Below, in pieces: positions 51,700-62,779 of a DNA stretch of 64,000 nucleotides. Position 1 is the first letter of the stretch, and each line of letters starts with the position of its first letter. The notes beneath the pieces are model-generated. The model saw only the letters and a program-made list of their open reading frames with translations, was not told where the DNA came from and did not search any database. Source of the DNA: Jidongwangia harbinensis (GTDB lineage: Bacteria > Actinomycetota > Actinomycetes > Mycobacteriales > Micromonosporaceae); contig NZ_JAIWNC010000001.1 of the NCBI RefSeq assembly GCF_020216025.1, forward strand, positions 62,001 to 126,000, given 5' to 3'. The position numbers and the translations under genes were made by a program.

Positions 51700-52632
51700 T
51701 CAGTGTTGTAGGACCATCGCCGAGAACGTGGCGCCCAGACCGACCGACGCCATCAGGTACCGGTCGCCGCGTCGCAGCTGCCCGGCTTCGACCGCGGTGC
51801 GGTAGTTGAGGAACGGGTCGGCGCAGAAGCAGTGCCCGAGCAACGGCACGTTGGTCAGCAGCACCCGGTCGACCGGAAACGGCAGCACCTGGCACAGCCG
51901 GATCCAGGAGTGCCGGTTCACGTTGTGCGGCAGGATCACCGCGAGGTCCGCCAGCCGCAGTCCGGCCCGGCGCACCGCGGCCCGCACGACGCCGGCCAGG
52001 CGGTCGAAGTACTCGGCCCGGAACTGCTCGGCGAGGCGTTCCGGCAGCCGCCGTCCGAGGTGGAACCGGCCCTCCGTCCGGGTGGCGTAGGACAGCACCC
52101 GATCGGTGCGGCCGTCCAGGCGGACCAGCGCCGCGGCCGACGCCTCGCCCATGGCCGACGTCTCCGGGATCGTCCGGACGTCCGCGGTGAACGCCTTCTC
52201 CCCGGACAGCACCAGCGCCCGGGCCGCCGGGTCGCCGTCCTGGGCCAGCAGCCGCCCGGCCAGATCCACCGCGAGCAGGCCGGACGCGCAGGCGTGCTGG
52301 GTGACCGTGAAGGCCATGGCGCCGTCCAGGCCGAGGCCGTCCCGGACCTCCTCGACCGCACAGACCGGGTACGGCTGCGCCGACTCCACCGTGCGGGCGT
52401 GGATCAGGTACCGGATCCGGTCCTCGCGCCCGCGCAGCCCGGTCAGGCCGTCCGCCGCGGCGCGCAGCAGGTGGGTGAGCCCGCCGTCCGGATCCCGGGC
52501 CACCTCGCGGAGTCCGAAGTAGCGCTGGAACACCCGCACGTCCGTCGGGCCGAGGCCGCCCGGGCCGGTGAGGTCGCCGATCGGTGTCCGCGCCGCCGGG
52601 ACGAACGTGGCCACCTCCTCGATCGCGGTCAC
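51700..52632 (-). CDS. KAS III-like acyltransferase/condensing enzyme
   Basis: 310 residues. TVTQHACASGLLAVDLAG places the nucleophile at Cys115; LPHNVNRHSW supplies His236. In place of the usual GNTS with catalytic Asn it has LGHCFCADPF (His267, Asp272), as in KAS III relatives that transfer acyl groups rather than condense. It follows the ACP at 52629 by a GTGA overlap. It probably moves the ACP-bound chain to an oxygen or nitrogen acceptor, or forms one C-C bond with an acyl-ACP. The former is favoured by the Asn loss. Confidence 0.82.
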   Translation of the reverse strand: MTAIEEVATFVPAARTPIGDLTGPGGLGPTDVRVFQRYFGLREVARDPDGGLTHLLRAAADGLTGLRGREDRIRYLIHARTVESAQPYPVCAVEEVRDGLGLDGAMAFTVTQHACASGLLAVDLAGRLLAQDGDPAARALVLSGEKAFTADVRTIPETSAMGEASAAALVRLDGRTDRVLSYATRTEGRFHLGRRLPERLAEQFRAEYFDRLAGVVRAAVRRAGLRLADLAVILPHNVNRHSWIRLCQVLPFPVDRVLLTNVPLLGHCFCADPFLNYRTAVEAGQLRRGDRYLMASVGLGATFSAMVLQH

Positions 52633-52904
52633 GGCTGGTGCTGCTTCGCGACGGCGTCCGACAGGTGCGCCACCAGATCGTCGATGGTCGGGTGGTCCCA
52701 GATGAACGTGGGCTCCAGCCCGATGCACAGCCGGTCCTCGATGTCCGCGCCCAGCGCGAGCGCCAGCACCGAGTGCAGCCCGTACTCCGCCAGCGACCGG
52801 GCCGGGTCGATCTGCCCGGGCGGACAGTCCAGGTAGACGGCGACCCGCGCGGTCAGCCAGGAGCGCAGGGACGCGGCCGCGTCGCCGGCGGCGAAACTCG
52901 TCAT
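52629..52904 (-). CDS. acyl carrier protein in the lipid-starter sub-operon
   Basis: 91 residues. AEYGLHSVLALALGADIE holds the phosphopantetheine Ser45; IDPARSLAEYGL and WDHPTIDDLVAHL are typical of carriers that receive chains from fatty-acyl-AMP ligases. GGGGAGGG precedes the ATG at 52904. It sits between an acyl-CoA dehydrogenase-like gene and the KAS III-like gene, so it is the probable carrier for the fatty chain. Confidence 0.9.
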   Translation of the reverse strand: MTSFAAGDAAASLRSWLTARVAVYLDCPPGQIDPARSLAEYGLHSVLALALGADIEDRLCIGLEPTFIWDHPTIDDLVAHLSDAVAKQHQP

Positions 52905-52933
52905 CGCACCCTCCCCGGGTCGAAGTCGGCCGG

Positions 52934-54648
52934 TCACCCGGCCGGTGGCCGGTCGGCCAGGTCGAACGTGCGCCGGCCGGCGAACCGGTCGGTCAGCTCG
53001 CGGTACAGCGCCGGGCGGTACGCGGCGGCGGGCCCCGGTGCCGCGCCGGCCGGCAGCCCCGCCGCGCCGGCCAGCCGGTGCAATGCGGCGACCGCCCACG
53101 CCGGATCGCCGAGGAAGCCGTCCCGGGGCCGGTGCGCCCAGACGTTCAGGCAGGCGGACGCGGCCAGCACGGTGGCGTACCGGGCGGCCAGGGCCAGCGC
53201 CTCCGGGCGGGCGTGCGGTCCCAGATCCGGTGGGCGCAGCCGTGCGCCCTGCCGGCCGAGGCCGGCCAGCTCCGCGCAGAACGCCGTGGCGAGGCGGTGC
53301 AGCTCCGGATCGGCACCGGCCGCGGCCCGGCGGCCGTGATGCAGGGCACCGGCCAGGGCGTCGACGCGGCCGGCGCGCGTGGTGAGCCGGTCGAAGGACA
53401 GCTCCGGCACCGCGGCCCCGTCCCGGTACACCTGGCCGGCGACCGGCGGCGGGGTCCCGGCCGGCGTCCGGTCCGCCAGTCCCGGCAGGTACCGCAGCAC
53501 GGTCCGCAGACAGGTGGTGGGCGCGGCGTAGCCGGACACGGCGAGGGCCGCGTCCCGGCGCACCTTCTGGAAGATGCCGTACTCGCCGTCCCGGAGGTAG
53601 GAGTGGGCGCCGAGGACGCGGGACAGCCGGTCCATGGCCGCGGTCAGCCGTCGTCCCACGGTGTACAGCGCCGCGGAGGCCGGTGCGCCCGCCTGCTCGG
53701 GCAGGACGTGCAGCGCGCGGGCCGTCACGGTGCCGACCGCGTCGAGGATGAGCAGGTCGGCGAACGCGTCCGCGAGCGCGGCACGGACGGCGGGCAGGGC
53801 ATCCATGCCCTGCCCGTAGAGCCGCCGCCGGGTGGCGAACCGCAGCACCGTGCGCAGCCCGGTGTCGAGCGCACCGGGCAGCGTCCCGGCCAGGCACGCG
53901 CGGGTGACCTGGGCCGCCCGCGCGGCCGCGTCGGCGCCCCCGCCGGGCGTGCCGAGCAGCGCCGAGCCGGGCACCGGGCAGTCCCGGAACCGCACTCCGC
54001 CCAGGGCCAGCCCGCGCAGGCCGGCGGTGGCCGGCCGGGCCGGGCGCGTCACGCCACCGGGTGGCAGCGTCGCGGTGTCCACCAGCAGATGGGCCAGGCC
54101 GGCGCCGTCGGCGTCGGCCGGCCGGCCCACGTCGGCGAGCAGGACGAGCGCGTCGGCCCGGCCGCCGTCCGGCACGGCGTCGGCACGACCGCTCACCCGC
54201 AGGTTTCCGGTGCCGTCCGGGTGGGCGGTCACCGTGCCGCGGTACGGATCGTCGCCGTGCGCCAGGTCCGGGCAGACCGTGGCGACCGTGCCGCCGGCCA
54301 GTACCAGTGCGGCCACCCGCCGGCGCTGGTCCGCGGTCCCGGACGTCCACACGGTGGCGGCGGCCAGGAACGAGCCCAGCCCGTGCCCCAGTGCCAGCGT
54401 CGGATCGCGGCGGCACACCGTCCGGGCGGCCGCGACCAGCTCGTCGAGCCGCGCCAGCCGGCCACCGAGCGCGGCCGGGACGAACTCGGCGGTGAACCCC
54501 GCCCGGTGCAGCAGGCGCCGGCCCTCGGCGCACAGCTCGGCACGTTCGTCGGCGGCCAGGACGGCGGTGTACGGCAACGGCCCGCCGGCCTCCCAGAGGT
54601 CGCTCAGCAGCCGCTCCAGCTCCGCCACCCGGGCGGTCCCTCCCGGTG

Positions 54649-54652
<4 letters not shown>
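52934..54652 (-). CDS. acyl-CoA dehydrogenase-like flavoprotein (second of tandem pair)
   Basis: 572 residues, longer than the roughly 380 of standard acyl-CoA dehydrogenases owing to a C-terminal extension of about 190. The helical N-domain (LGGRLARLDELVAAARTV), a beta-domain, and a C-terminal helical domain (LYGQGMDALPAVRAALADAF, RVLGAHSYLRDGEYG) are visible. Together with the ligase at 56403 and the ACP at 52629 it probably introduces a double bond into an ACP-bound fatty chain. A catalytic Glu cannot be assigned by eye, so this copy may be the less active partner of the pair. Confidence 0.82.
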
Positions 54653-56402
<1,750 letters not shown>

Positions 56403-56406
<4 letters not shown>

Positions 56407-58229
56407 GCGGCGGCGTCCCCGGGCGGCCGGGCCGGTGCGGGGTCGAGGTACCGGGCGCCGGCGGCGGCGCGGGCCAGCGGCACGGTCAGGCGGATCGCCG
56501 CGGGCGCCAGCGCGCCGTCGAGGAAGAGCCCGCGTGTGTCGGCCCGGCGGACCTTGCCGCTGGTCGTCCGGGGCACCGTGCGCGGTGGTACCAGCACCAC
56601 GCTGACCGCCACCCCGAACGCCCGGGACAGGTGCAGCTGCAGCCGGCCGGCGACGGCTTCCGGGTCCGCCCGCTCGGCGCCGGCCCGCCACTCGTGCACC
56701 AGCACCGCCTCCTCCTGCGGCGCCGGCACGGTGAACGCGGCGCCGACCAGCCCGGTCAGCCCCGGGTGGCAGGTGCGGGCCTCCGCCTCGATGTCCTGCG
56801 GGTACAGGTTCCGGGCGGACACCACGAGGACCTCCTTGATCCGCCCGGTGAGGTACAACTCGTCGCCGTGGAACGTGCCCAGGTCCCCGGTCCGCAGGAA
56901 ACCGGGCTCCCCGTCCGCGGTGACCGCCGCGAACGTCTCGCGGGTGGCCTCGGGTTGCGCCCAGTACCCCTCGGCGACGGTGTGGCCCCGTACCCAGATC
57001 TCGCCGACCGCGCCCGCCGGCCGGACCGCCCTGGTGTGCGGGTCGACGATGCGGACGTCCAGCCCGGACACCGGGCCGTTGCCGACCAGCTGCCGGGTGG
57101 GCGCCGGCCCGCCGGCCGCGGCACCCGGGGGTACCGCGGCGGTGGGCCGCAGCGTGTGGTGGGCGACGGCACCGGGGTCCACCGGGGTGATCGCCGGTGG
57201 CCGGTCGGCGCGGCTCAGGCTCACCGCGAGCGTGGCCTCGGCGAGGCCGTAGCCGGGGCAGACGGTCTCCGGCCGGAGTCCGGCGGGCGCGAACCGGTCG
57301 ATGAACGCGGTGACGGTCCGCGCCTGCACCGGTTCCGAGCCGTTGATCGCCACCACCCACCGGGACAGATCGAGGTCGCGGAGTTCCTCGTCGGACACCC
57401 GGGCGGTGCACATCTCGTACGCGAAGTTCGGCGCGGCGGACATGTGCAGGCCGTAGTGCTGCACCAGGCGCAGCCAGGCCACCGGGCGGCGCAGGAACAC
57501 CGCCGGTGGCATCAGCACGCTGGTGCCGCCGCAGAACAACGGGGTGATCACGTGCCCGATGAGGCCCATGTCGTGGAACAGCGGCAGCCACCCGCCGATC
57601 GGGACCGCGCCGGTGACGCCGAGCATCGACCGGAACATGCGGCAGTGCCGCGCCAGGTTCCGCTGGCTGATCATGCTGCCCCGGGGTACGCCGGTCGAGC
57701 CGGACGTGTACTGCAGGAACGACAGCGCCTCGGGCCGGGACCGGATCGTGATCCGGTCCGCGGGTGCGGCGCCGTGGTCCGCCGGCGGCGTGATCGCCGG
57801 AAGGTCGATGCCGGCCGCGTCGGTCCACGCCCGGACGGCGTCGGCGGAACGGCCGTCGGTCAGCACCGCCAGGCTGCCGCTGTCCCGGGCGATGCCCAGC
57901 AGGCGCTGCCGCCGGTAGGTGTTCCCGTCCGGCCCCGGCGCGGGCACCGCGACCAGGCCGGCGTACTGGCACGCGACGAACGCGATGACGAAATCCGGTC
58001 CGGGCGGGCAGCAGAGCAGCAGGCGGGCGCCGGCCGGGTACGCCGCCCGCAGCCGTGCCGCCAGGGCCGACGCCGCGTCGTGCAGCCGGCGGTAACTCAG
58101 TCGGACCTCGGCCCCGGCGGCTCCGGGGTCCTCCGTGTAGATCACGGCCGGGTGGTCCGGGCGGGTCCGCACCTGCCGCAGCAGTTGTCCGGTGAACGTA
58201 CCGGCCGGGCTCAGGCGACTCTCCGGCAC
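56403..58229 (-). CDS. fatty-acyl-AMP ligase (FAAL)
   Basis: 608 residues. QYTSGSTGVPRGS (about 173-185) is the AMP-binding P-loop; GGWLPLFHDMGLIGHV and PGYGLAEATLAVS are FAAL-typical. The C-terminal domain has YLTGRIKEVLVVSARNLYPQDIE and the terminal Lys in TTSGKVRR. FAALs activate fatty acids as adenylates and load them on an ACP, without coenzyme A. The ACPs and dehydrogenases beside it complete a lipid-starter module, as in ramoplanin- or friulimicin-type pathways. The GTG at 58229 overlaps the preceding gene by 19 bases. It opens the lipid part of the operon. Confidence 0.94.
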
Positions 58230-59476
58230 GCCAGGTCACCTCCGTCGAGGATCAGCCGCATGCTGGCCGACACCAGCTCCCGGCAGCTCGCCGCGGAGAT
58301 CAGGTGGGTTCCGGCGCGCAGTTCGAGGACCACCTCCCGGGCGGACAGCAGCACGTGGAAGTTCAGGCCGGCGCAAGGCCGGTCCGACACGGTCGCACCG
58401 GCCTCCGGGAACGTGCCGGCAAGTCCCTCGTCGCCGGGGACGTCCGCGGTCTCCGCCCGGAGGATGTTCACGCTGGGCGCGGTGATCGGGTATCCGCGCG
58501 GGCCGGTGAACACGCCGGCCAGCGCCCGGGTGAGTTCCCGGCCGTCGCAGTACGCGTGCGCCTGTGCCCGCAGCAGCCCCGACCAGGCGCCGGCCACCGC
58601 GGCCGGGAGGGACCGCGCGGACGGCACGTCGATCGGACACAGCCCGCTCTGGGCGAGCGAGCACACCGAGCGGCGGACGCCGGGCAGGTGCCGGTTCGGC
58701 GACAGCAGCGTCAACGGCACCCGGTCGATGCGCAGGAACCGGGCCAGGGCGACGGCGATCGCGCCGACCACGCCGGCGGTTTCCAGGCGACCGGCGGACG
58801 GCGTGCCGCACCGGGTGCGGACCCGGTGCGTCGAGCCGGGCCCGGCGTCGCGGGGCGTCCCGTCGACGCCGGCCGCCAGCCGCCGGATCATCTGGTCGAG
58901 GTCGCCGGCGTGCCGCCGCCAGTAGCGGACCGCCTTCGCGGTGGTGGCCGCGCCGGCCGGCGAGGACTCGTAGGCGGCGAGGTCCAGCGCCTGGCGGGGA
59001 GCCGCCTCCGGCCGACCGGCGGGACCGCCGGACAGTGCGCCGCGCAGTTCGTCGCGGAGCACGGCGACGCCGTGCAGATCGGCCGCGATGTGGTGCACCG
59101 ACAGGCCCAGGGACCGCCGGCGCCCGGTGCGCAGCAGGGCCGCGCGGAGGGGCCAGCCGGAGCCGAGGTCGTACGGCCCGGCGAGCCACCGCTCGCCCGC
59201 CGCCGCGTCGGTGAACTCCCGGAACGCCAACCGGCCGGGTTCCGCCGGCCAGACCCGCTGCCGCGGCTCGCCGGAGCCGTCGGCGGCGAACGTGCTGCGC
59301 AGCACGGCATGGCGGGCCACCGAGCGCAGGACCGAGCGCCGGAGGTCGTCCGGCTCGGCGTCGTCGGGTACCGGGATCAGGCGGCGCAGCAGCAACGTCG
59401 GGGCTCGCCGGCCGGCCGGGAGCTGCTGCTGCTCCCACGCCCACTGCTGTCCCCAGCACAGCGCGCCGCTCCTCAC
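58211..59476 (-). CDS. stand-alone condensation-domain-like acyltransferase
   Basis: 421 residues, about one condensation domain. GALCWGQQWAWEQ opens the fold, and SVHHIAADLHG (His128, His129, Asp133) is the HHxxxD active site in intact form. It lacks the C-terminal DFGWG seen in modules. It likely joins a carrier-bound acyl chain to an amine or hydroxyl acceptor, as free-standing C domains do. The GTG at 59476 overlaps the adenylation stop (GTGA). It is the only condensation protein here with a proper catalytic His; the one at 43112 has lost it. Confidence 0.85.
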   Translation of the reverse strand: MRSGALCWGQQWAWEQQQLPAGRRAPTLLLRRLIPVPDDAEPDDLRRSVLRSVARHAVLRSTFAADGSGEPRQRVWPAEPGRLAFREFTDAAAGERWLAGPYDLGSGWPLRAALLRTGRRRSLGLSVHHIAADLHGVAVLRDELRGALSGGPAGRPEAAPRQALDLAAYESSPAGAATTAKAVRYWRRHAGDLDQMIRRLAAGVDGTPRDAGPGSTHRVRTRCGTPSAGRLETAGVVGAIAVALARFLRIDRVPLTLLSPNRHLPGVRRSVCSLAQSGLCPIDVPSARSLPAAVAGAWSGLLRAQAHAYCDGRELTRALAGVFTGPRGYPITAPSVNILRAETADVPGDEGLAGTFPEAGATVSDRPCAGLNFHVLLSAREVVLELRAGTHLISAASCRELVSASMRLILDGGDLACRRVA

Positions 59477-60981
59477 CGGCCGGGTCCTTCGACCGCCGCC
59501 CGCGTTGCGGGGTCCCGCCACCGGATCGCCTTGCCGAGCGCGTTCCGGCGGATCGCGCCGGTCGGCTCGACGCGCACGCGGGCGGCCGCGGACCCGAACC
59601 GGTCGGCCAACCGCCGGTGCATCAGCCGCGGGACCGCGTCGCCGGGCCGGCCGGGCACCACGGACGCCACCAGCACCGGCGGTTCCCCGGCGCGCCCGGT
59701 CACCGCCACGTCCGCGACCTCCGGCATCGCGGCGAGGACCGCCTCGACCCGCTGCGCGGTCAGCCAGCCGCCGGGCACCGGGAGCAGATCGCCGGCCCGG
59801 CCGCCCAGCCACAGCCGGCCGGCCTCGTCGATCAGCCCGGCGTCGTCGGTGCGCACCCAGCCGTCCGCGAACACGCCGGGCCGCCGGTCCTGCGGGCAGT
59901 ACCGCAGCGTGCCGGCCAGTCCCGGGCGCAGCCAGATCCGGCCCACCCGGCCCGGGCCGAGACGGGCACCGGCCGGACCGGTGACCCGGACCTCGGTGCC
60001 GAAGATGGGGACGCCCACATCGGAGAACGGGTCGCCGCCCGGCCCGCCGGGCGGAGGGTCGCCGTCCGGGCCGGCCGGGTAGGTACGCCAGGTCTGCCCG
60101 CGTCCGGCCTCGGCGACGCCGTACACGTTGGTCACCGCGGCGTTGCGGAACGCGGTACGCAGCCCGCGCAGCACCTCCGGCCCGGTGAAGTCGAACGCCA
60201 GGTAGACGCTCAGCACCCCGTCCGCGACCGGCGCGGGCGGTCCGGCCGGCCGGGGACCGGTGAACACGCGCCCGGCCGCGGCGGTGAGGAGCACGTCGAC
60301 CGGCCGGTGCCGGGTCAGGTCCCGCACCAGCGTCCCGGGACGGCCGGTGGGACTGCGCATGCCCGGGTAGCGCAGCAGGGTCCGCAGCACCCGGCCGAGC
60401 GCGGCGTCGGTGTGCAGCGGGAAGTCGTTCAGGTGCGGGCGCCGCTGCGGCGTCCCGGTCCAGCCGGTCAGCCAGGTGAGCAGGTCGGCATGGGTCCACC
60501 GCACCGCGGCGGGCGGGCCGGTGGTGCCGGCGGTGAACACGACGGCGCCTCCGGCCGGGGCGCGCTCCGGCAGCACCGGCCGGCCGCGATCCGCCGGCAC
60601 GTCGTCCGGCGTCAGGACCACGGCGCCGTACCGGGTGGCGACCCGGGAGACGTCGTCCGGTCCGGCGGCGTCGTCCAGCGCCAGCAGGAAGCAGCCGGAG
60701 CGGACCGCGCCGAACAGCGCGGCGGCGAACCAGGCGTCGGACCGCTCGCCGAGCCGCACGACGACCGTGGCACCCGGCGGAACCCGTCCGCGGAGCGCCG
60801 CGGCCACCCGATCGGCCCGGCGGTCCCACTCCCGGTACGTCAGGGTAGAACCGTCCGGGGCGACCAGCGCGATCTCGTCCCCGGCGGCGCGGGCGCAGGT
60901 CCGCAGCGCGTCGCTGAGCGAGTCCGGCCGGGTGGCCGGTGCCCGGTGCGCGGGCGCCGGCCGCGTGGTCCGCGTGCTCAC
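59473..60981 (-). CDS. stand-alone adenylation-domain protein
   Basis: 502 residues. VVFTAGTTGPPAAVRWTHADL (A3), NVYGVAEAGRG (A5 region), DDAGLIDEAGRLWLGGR (A7-A8) and RRNALGKAIR (A10 Lys) show a full adenylation enzyme without a carrier. It must load one of the free ACPs; which one is unknown. It is the first gene of the 14-gene operon. The GTG at 60981 has GGAG seven bases upstream, so the frame starting at 61218 is rejected. Signature residues are not scored here, so substrate is open. Confidence 0.88.
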   Translation of the reverse strand: MSTRTTRPAPAHRAPATRPDSLSDALRTCARAAGDEIALVAPDGSTLTYREWDRRADRVAAALRGRVPPGATVVVRLGERSDAWFAAALFGAVRSGCFLLALDDAAGPDDVSRVATRYGAVVLTPDDVPADRGRPVLPERAPAGGAVVFTAGTTGPPAAVRWTHADLLTWLTGWTGTPQRRPHLNDFPLHTDAALGRVLRTLLRYPGMRSPTGRPGTLVRDLTRHRPVDVLLTAAAGRVFTGPRPAGPPAPVADGVLSVYLAFDFTGPEVLRGLRTAFRNAAVTNVYGVAEAGRGQTWRTYPAGPDGDPPPGGPGGDPFSDVGVPIFGTEVRVTGPAGARLGPGRVGRIWLRPGLAGTLRYCPQDRRPGVFADGWVRTDDAGLIDEAGRLWLGGRAGDLLPVPGGWLTAQRVEAVLAAMPEVADVAVTGRAGEPPVLVASVVPGRPGDAVPRLMHRRLADRFGSAAARVRVEPTGAIRRNALGKAIRWRDPATRAAVEGPGR

Positions 60982-61076
60982 CGCCGGGTCTCCGCCGGAA
61001 GGTGTCTGCTCTGCGCCGCGGGCGGCCACGCGGCGCCGCCGATCTCCACCAATTCGACCGACCCCGTCCGCTCGCG

Positions 61077-61114
61077 AATATGGTCCGAATCGGCGCCCGT
61101 TAGCGCTTGCAAGC
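61077..61114. promoter_or_regulatory. operator-like palindrome and -10 box for the 14-gene operon
   Basis: GCTTGCAAGC (61105-61114) is a perfect ten-base palindrome inside a longer imperfect one (AGCGCTTGCAAGCACT). It resembles LacI-family operators. On the minus strand a CATATT -10-like box lies 22 bases downstream (61082-61077). It lies in the 275-bp space divergent from the gene at 61257 and may control both directions. Confidence 0.5.
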
Positions 61115-61256
61115 ACTATCGACCTGGCCCGGACGGCCGGGCAAGAACGTCGGTGGAAACCGGAACCGGTGACTTGACACCCGCGCCGGCGGTCACTTCC
61201 CGGCGGCTCGGGCATCACCTTGACGAGTCATCGACGGTCGTGTTTCCCTCGTCCGG

Positions 61257-62111
61257 GTGAAGATCGTAACCATTGCGAGCGATCCGGAAAATCCGTTTCT
61301 CACCCGGCTTCTGGCACCCTCGTGCGCCTCACTGGGACTCGATCTGGTGGTGCTGCACCCGGCCGGTGCGCAATTCGAATTCTCCGACAAGCGCAGGGTT
61401 CTGGCGGAGTATCTCACCACCGTGGACGGTGCCGAGATCGTCGTTTTCACGGACGCCTACGACACCCTTTTCCTGCGCGGCCAGAACTTTATCGAAACAG
61501 CGTACGCGCGCTTCGGCAAGCGCATCGTGTTCAGCGGCGAGCCGAACAGCTGGCCGTTGGGCGCGATCGGCATGGCCTTGCATCCGCATCCTCCGGCCGG
61601 GCGTTTCCCGTACCTCAACAGCGGCGGATTCATCGGGCCGGCCGGGGATATCGCGCGCCTTCTCCGGCGGTACCAGGATCCACCGGTCCACCGGTTCGAA
61701 ACGCTGACCCGGCTGCGCGCACACGGTTACGACACCGACCAGTTGTACGGCTGGAGCGATCAGTATTTCTGGACGCTGGTGCGCCTCCTCGAACAGTCGT
61801 CCATCGGCGTCGACCAGGACGGCACCCTGTTCCATTTCCTCGGTCCGCGCATTCCCGATGTGGTGCACCGGGAGGTGATGCGGGACGTGCACGATTTCTA
61901 TGACCGGGGACGGGCCGCCGCGTCGTACCGGCGGGAACGCGAACGTCTCCCCCAGTTGCTGACCGAGCCGAGCGGCGCGGCCCAGCTGCATTTCGCCGGG
62001 TCGGTCACGAAGGCGGTGGCCCTGGACCTGCTCGACGAGGGCTCGCTGCCCGGCTGGCTCACCGACCACTGCCGGGCGCCGCGGGTGCCGGCCCCGAGCG
62101 TCGAGGCGTAG
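61257..62111 (+). CDS. PLOD/procollagen-galactosyltransferase-like glycosyltransferase
   Basis: 284 residues. VVFTDAYDTLF carries the DxxD metal-binding acid pair of the PLOD glycosyltransferase fold; RFPYLNSGGFIG and SDQYFWT match it. In animals this domain adds glucose to hydroxylysine; bacterial relatives occur in a few clusters. The first 120 bases are AT-richer than the neighbours. The GTG at 61257 has no ribosome site, so it may be leaderless. It is followed two bases later by the methyltransferase gene. It is the fifth glycosyltransferase of the cluster; acceptor unknown. Confidence 0.8.
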   Translation: MKIVTIASDPENPFLTRLLAPSCASLGLDLVVLHPAGAQFEFSDKRRVLAEYLTTVDGAEIVVFTDAYDTLFLRGQNFIETAYARFGKRIVFSGEPNSWPLGAIGMALHPHPPAGRFPYLNSGGFIGPAGDIARLLRRYQDPPVHRFETLTRLRAHGYDTDQLYGWSDQYFWTLVRLLEQSSIGVDQDGTLFHFLGPRIPDVVHREVMRDVHDFYDRGRAAASYRRERERLPQLLTEPSGAAQLHFAGSVTKAVALDLLDEGSLPGWLTDHCRAPRVPAPSVEA

Positions 62112-62113
62112 CC

Positions 62114-62779
62114 GTGGGAGGGGAACCTTCGCCCGTCACGCCACCGGAGCGCGGCGCCGACACCCGGGAGCCGCACGAGATCTATGACGCCGGCTTCTTC
62201 GACGACGTGGGGGCGCACTTCGACAATTCCGCCCGGACCGTCGTACCGCTGGTGACGGAGATGATGTCCACCCGCCGGGTGGTCGACATCGGCTCCGGGG
62301 AAGGCACCTGGGCGGCGCAGTTCCTGGCGCACGGGTGTGCGGTGCTCTGCGTCGACGGCGGCTATGTCCGGCCCCGGCTGCGGGTCCCCGAGACGTGCTT
62401 CGTCGCGCACGACCTGCGCGAGCCCCTGCCGCCCGAGGTCGTCGGATGGCAGGCCGACCTGACGGTGTGCCTGGAGGTCGCGGAACATCTTCCGCCGTGG
62501 CGCGGGCCGTCGTTCGTGGCGGATCTCTGCCGCTGCGCCGACCGGCTGCTGTTCTCCGCGGCGGTGCCCGGTCAGGGCGGGCCGGGACACGTCAACGAGC
62601 GGCCGGTGGAGTACTGGATCGAACTGCTCGAGGACCAGGGGTTCGCGGTCAGCCTGAAGCTGCGGCGGGTGCTGCGCGGGCGCGCCGGAGTCGCCTGGTG
62701 GTACGCGCAGAACATCCTCACGGCCGTGCGGATACCGCGGGACCCGGTACCTCCGGCGCCGAACGGGCGGGCGGGCTGA
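62114..62779 (+). CDS. class I SAM-dependent methyltransferase
   Basis: 221 residues. VVDIGSGEGTWAAQFL is motif I near residue 57; LCVDGGY supplies the acid for the ribose, and VCLEVAEHLPPW is motif III-like. The fold is complete and resembles small-molecule O-methyltransferases. The GTG at 62114 is two bases after the glycosyltransferase stop, and its own stop overlaps the next start by one base (TGATG), so all three are coupled. It may methylate the sugar just added. Confidence 0.88.
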   Translation: MGGEPSPVTPPERGADTREPHEIYDAGFFDDVGAHFDNSARTVVPLVTEMMSTRRVVDIGSGEGTWAAQFLAHGCAVLCVDGGYVRPRLRVPETCFVAHDLREPLPPEVVGWQADLTVCLEVAEHLPPWRGPSFVADLCRCADRLLFSAAVPGQGGPGHVNERPVEYWIELLEDQGFAVSLKLRRVLRGRAGVAWWYAQNILTAVRIPRDPVPPAPNGRAG

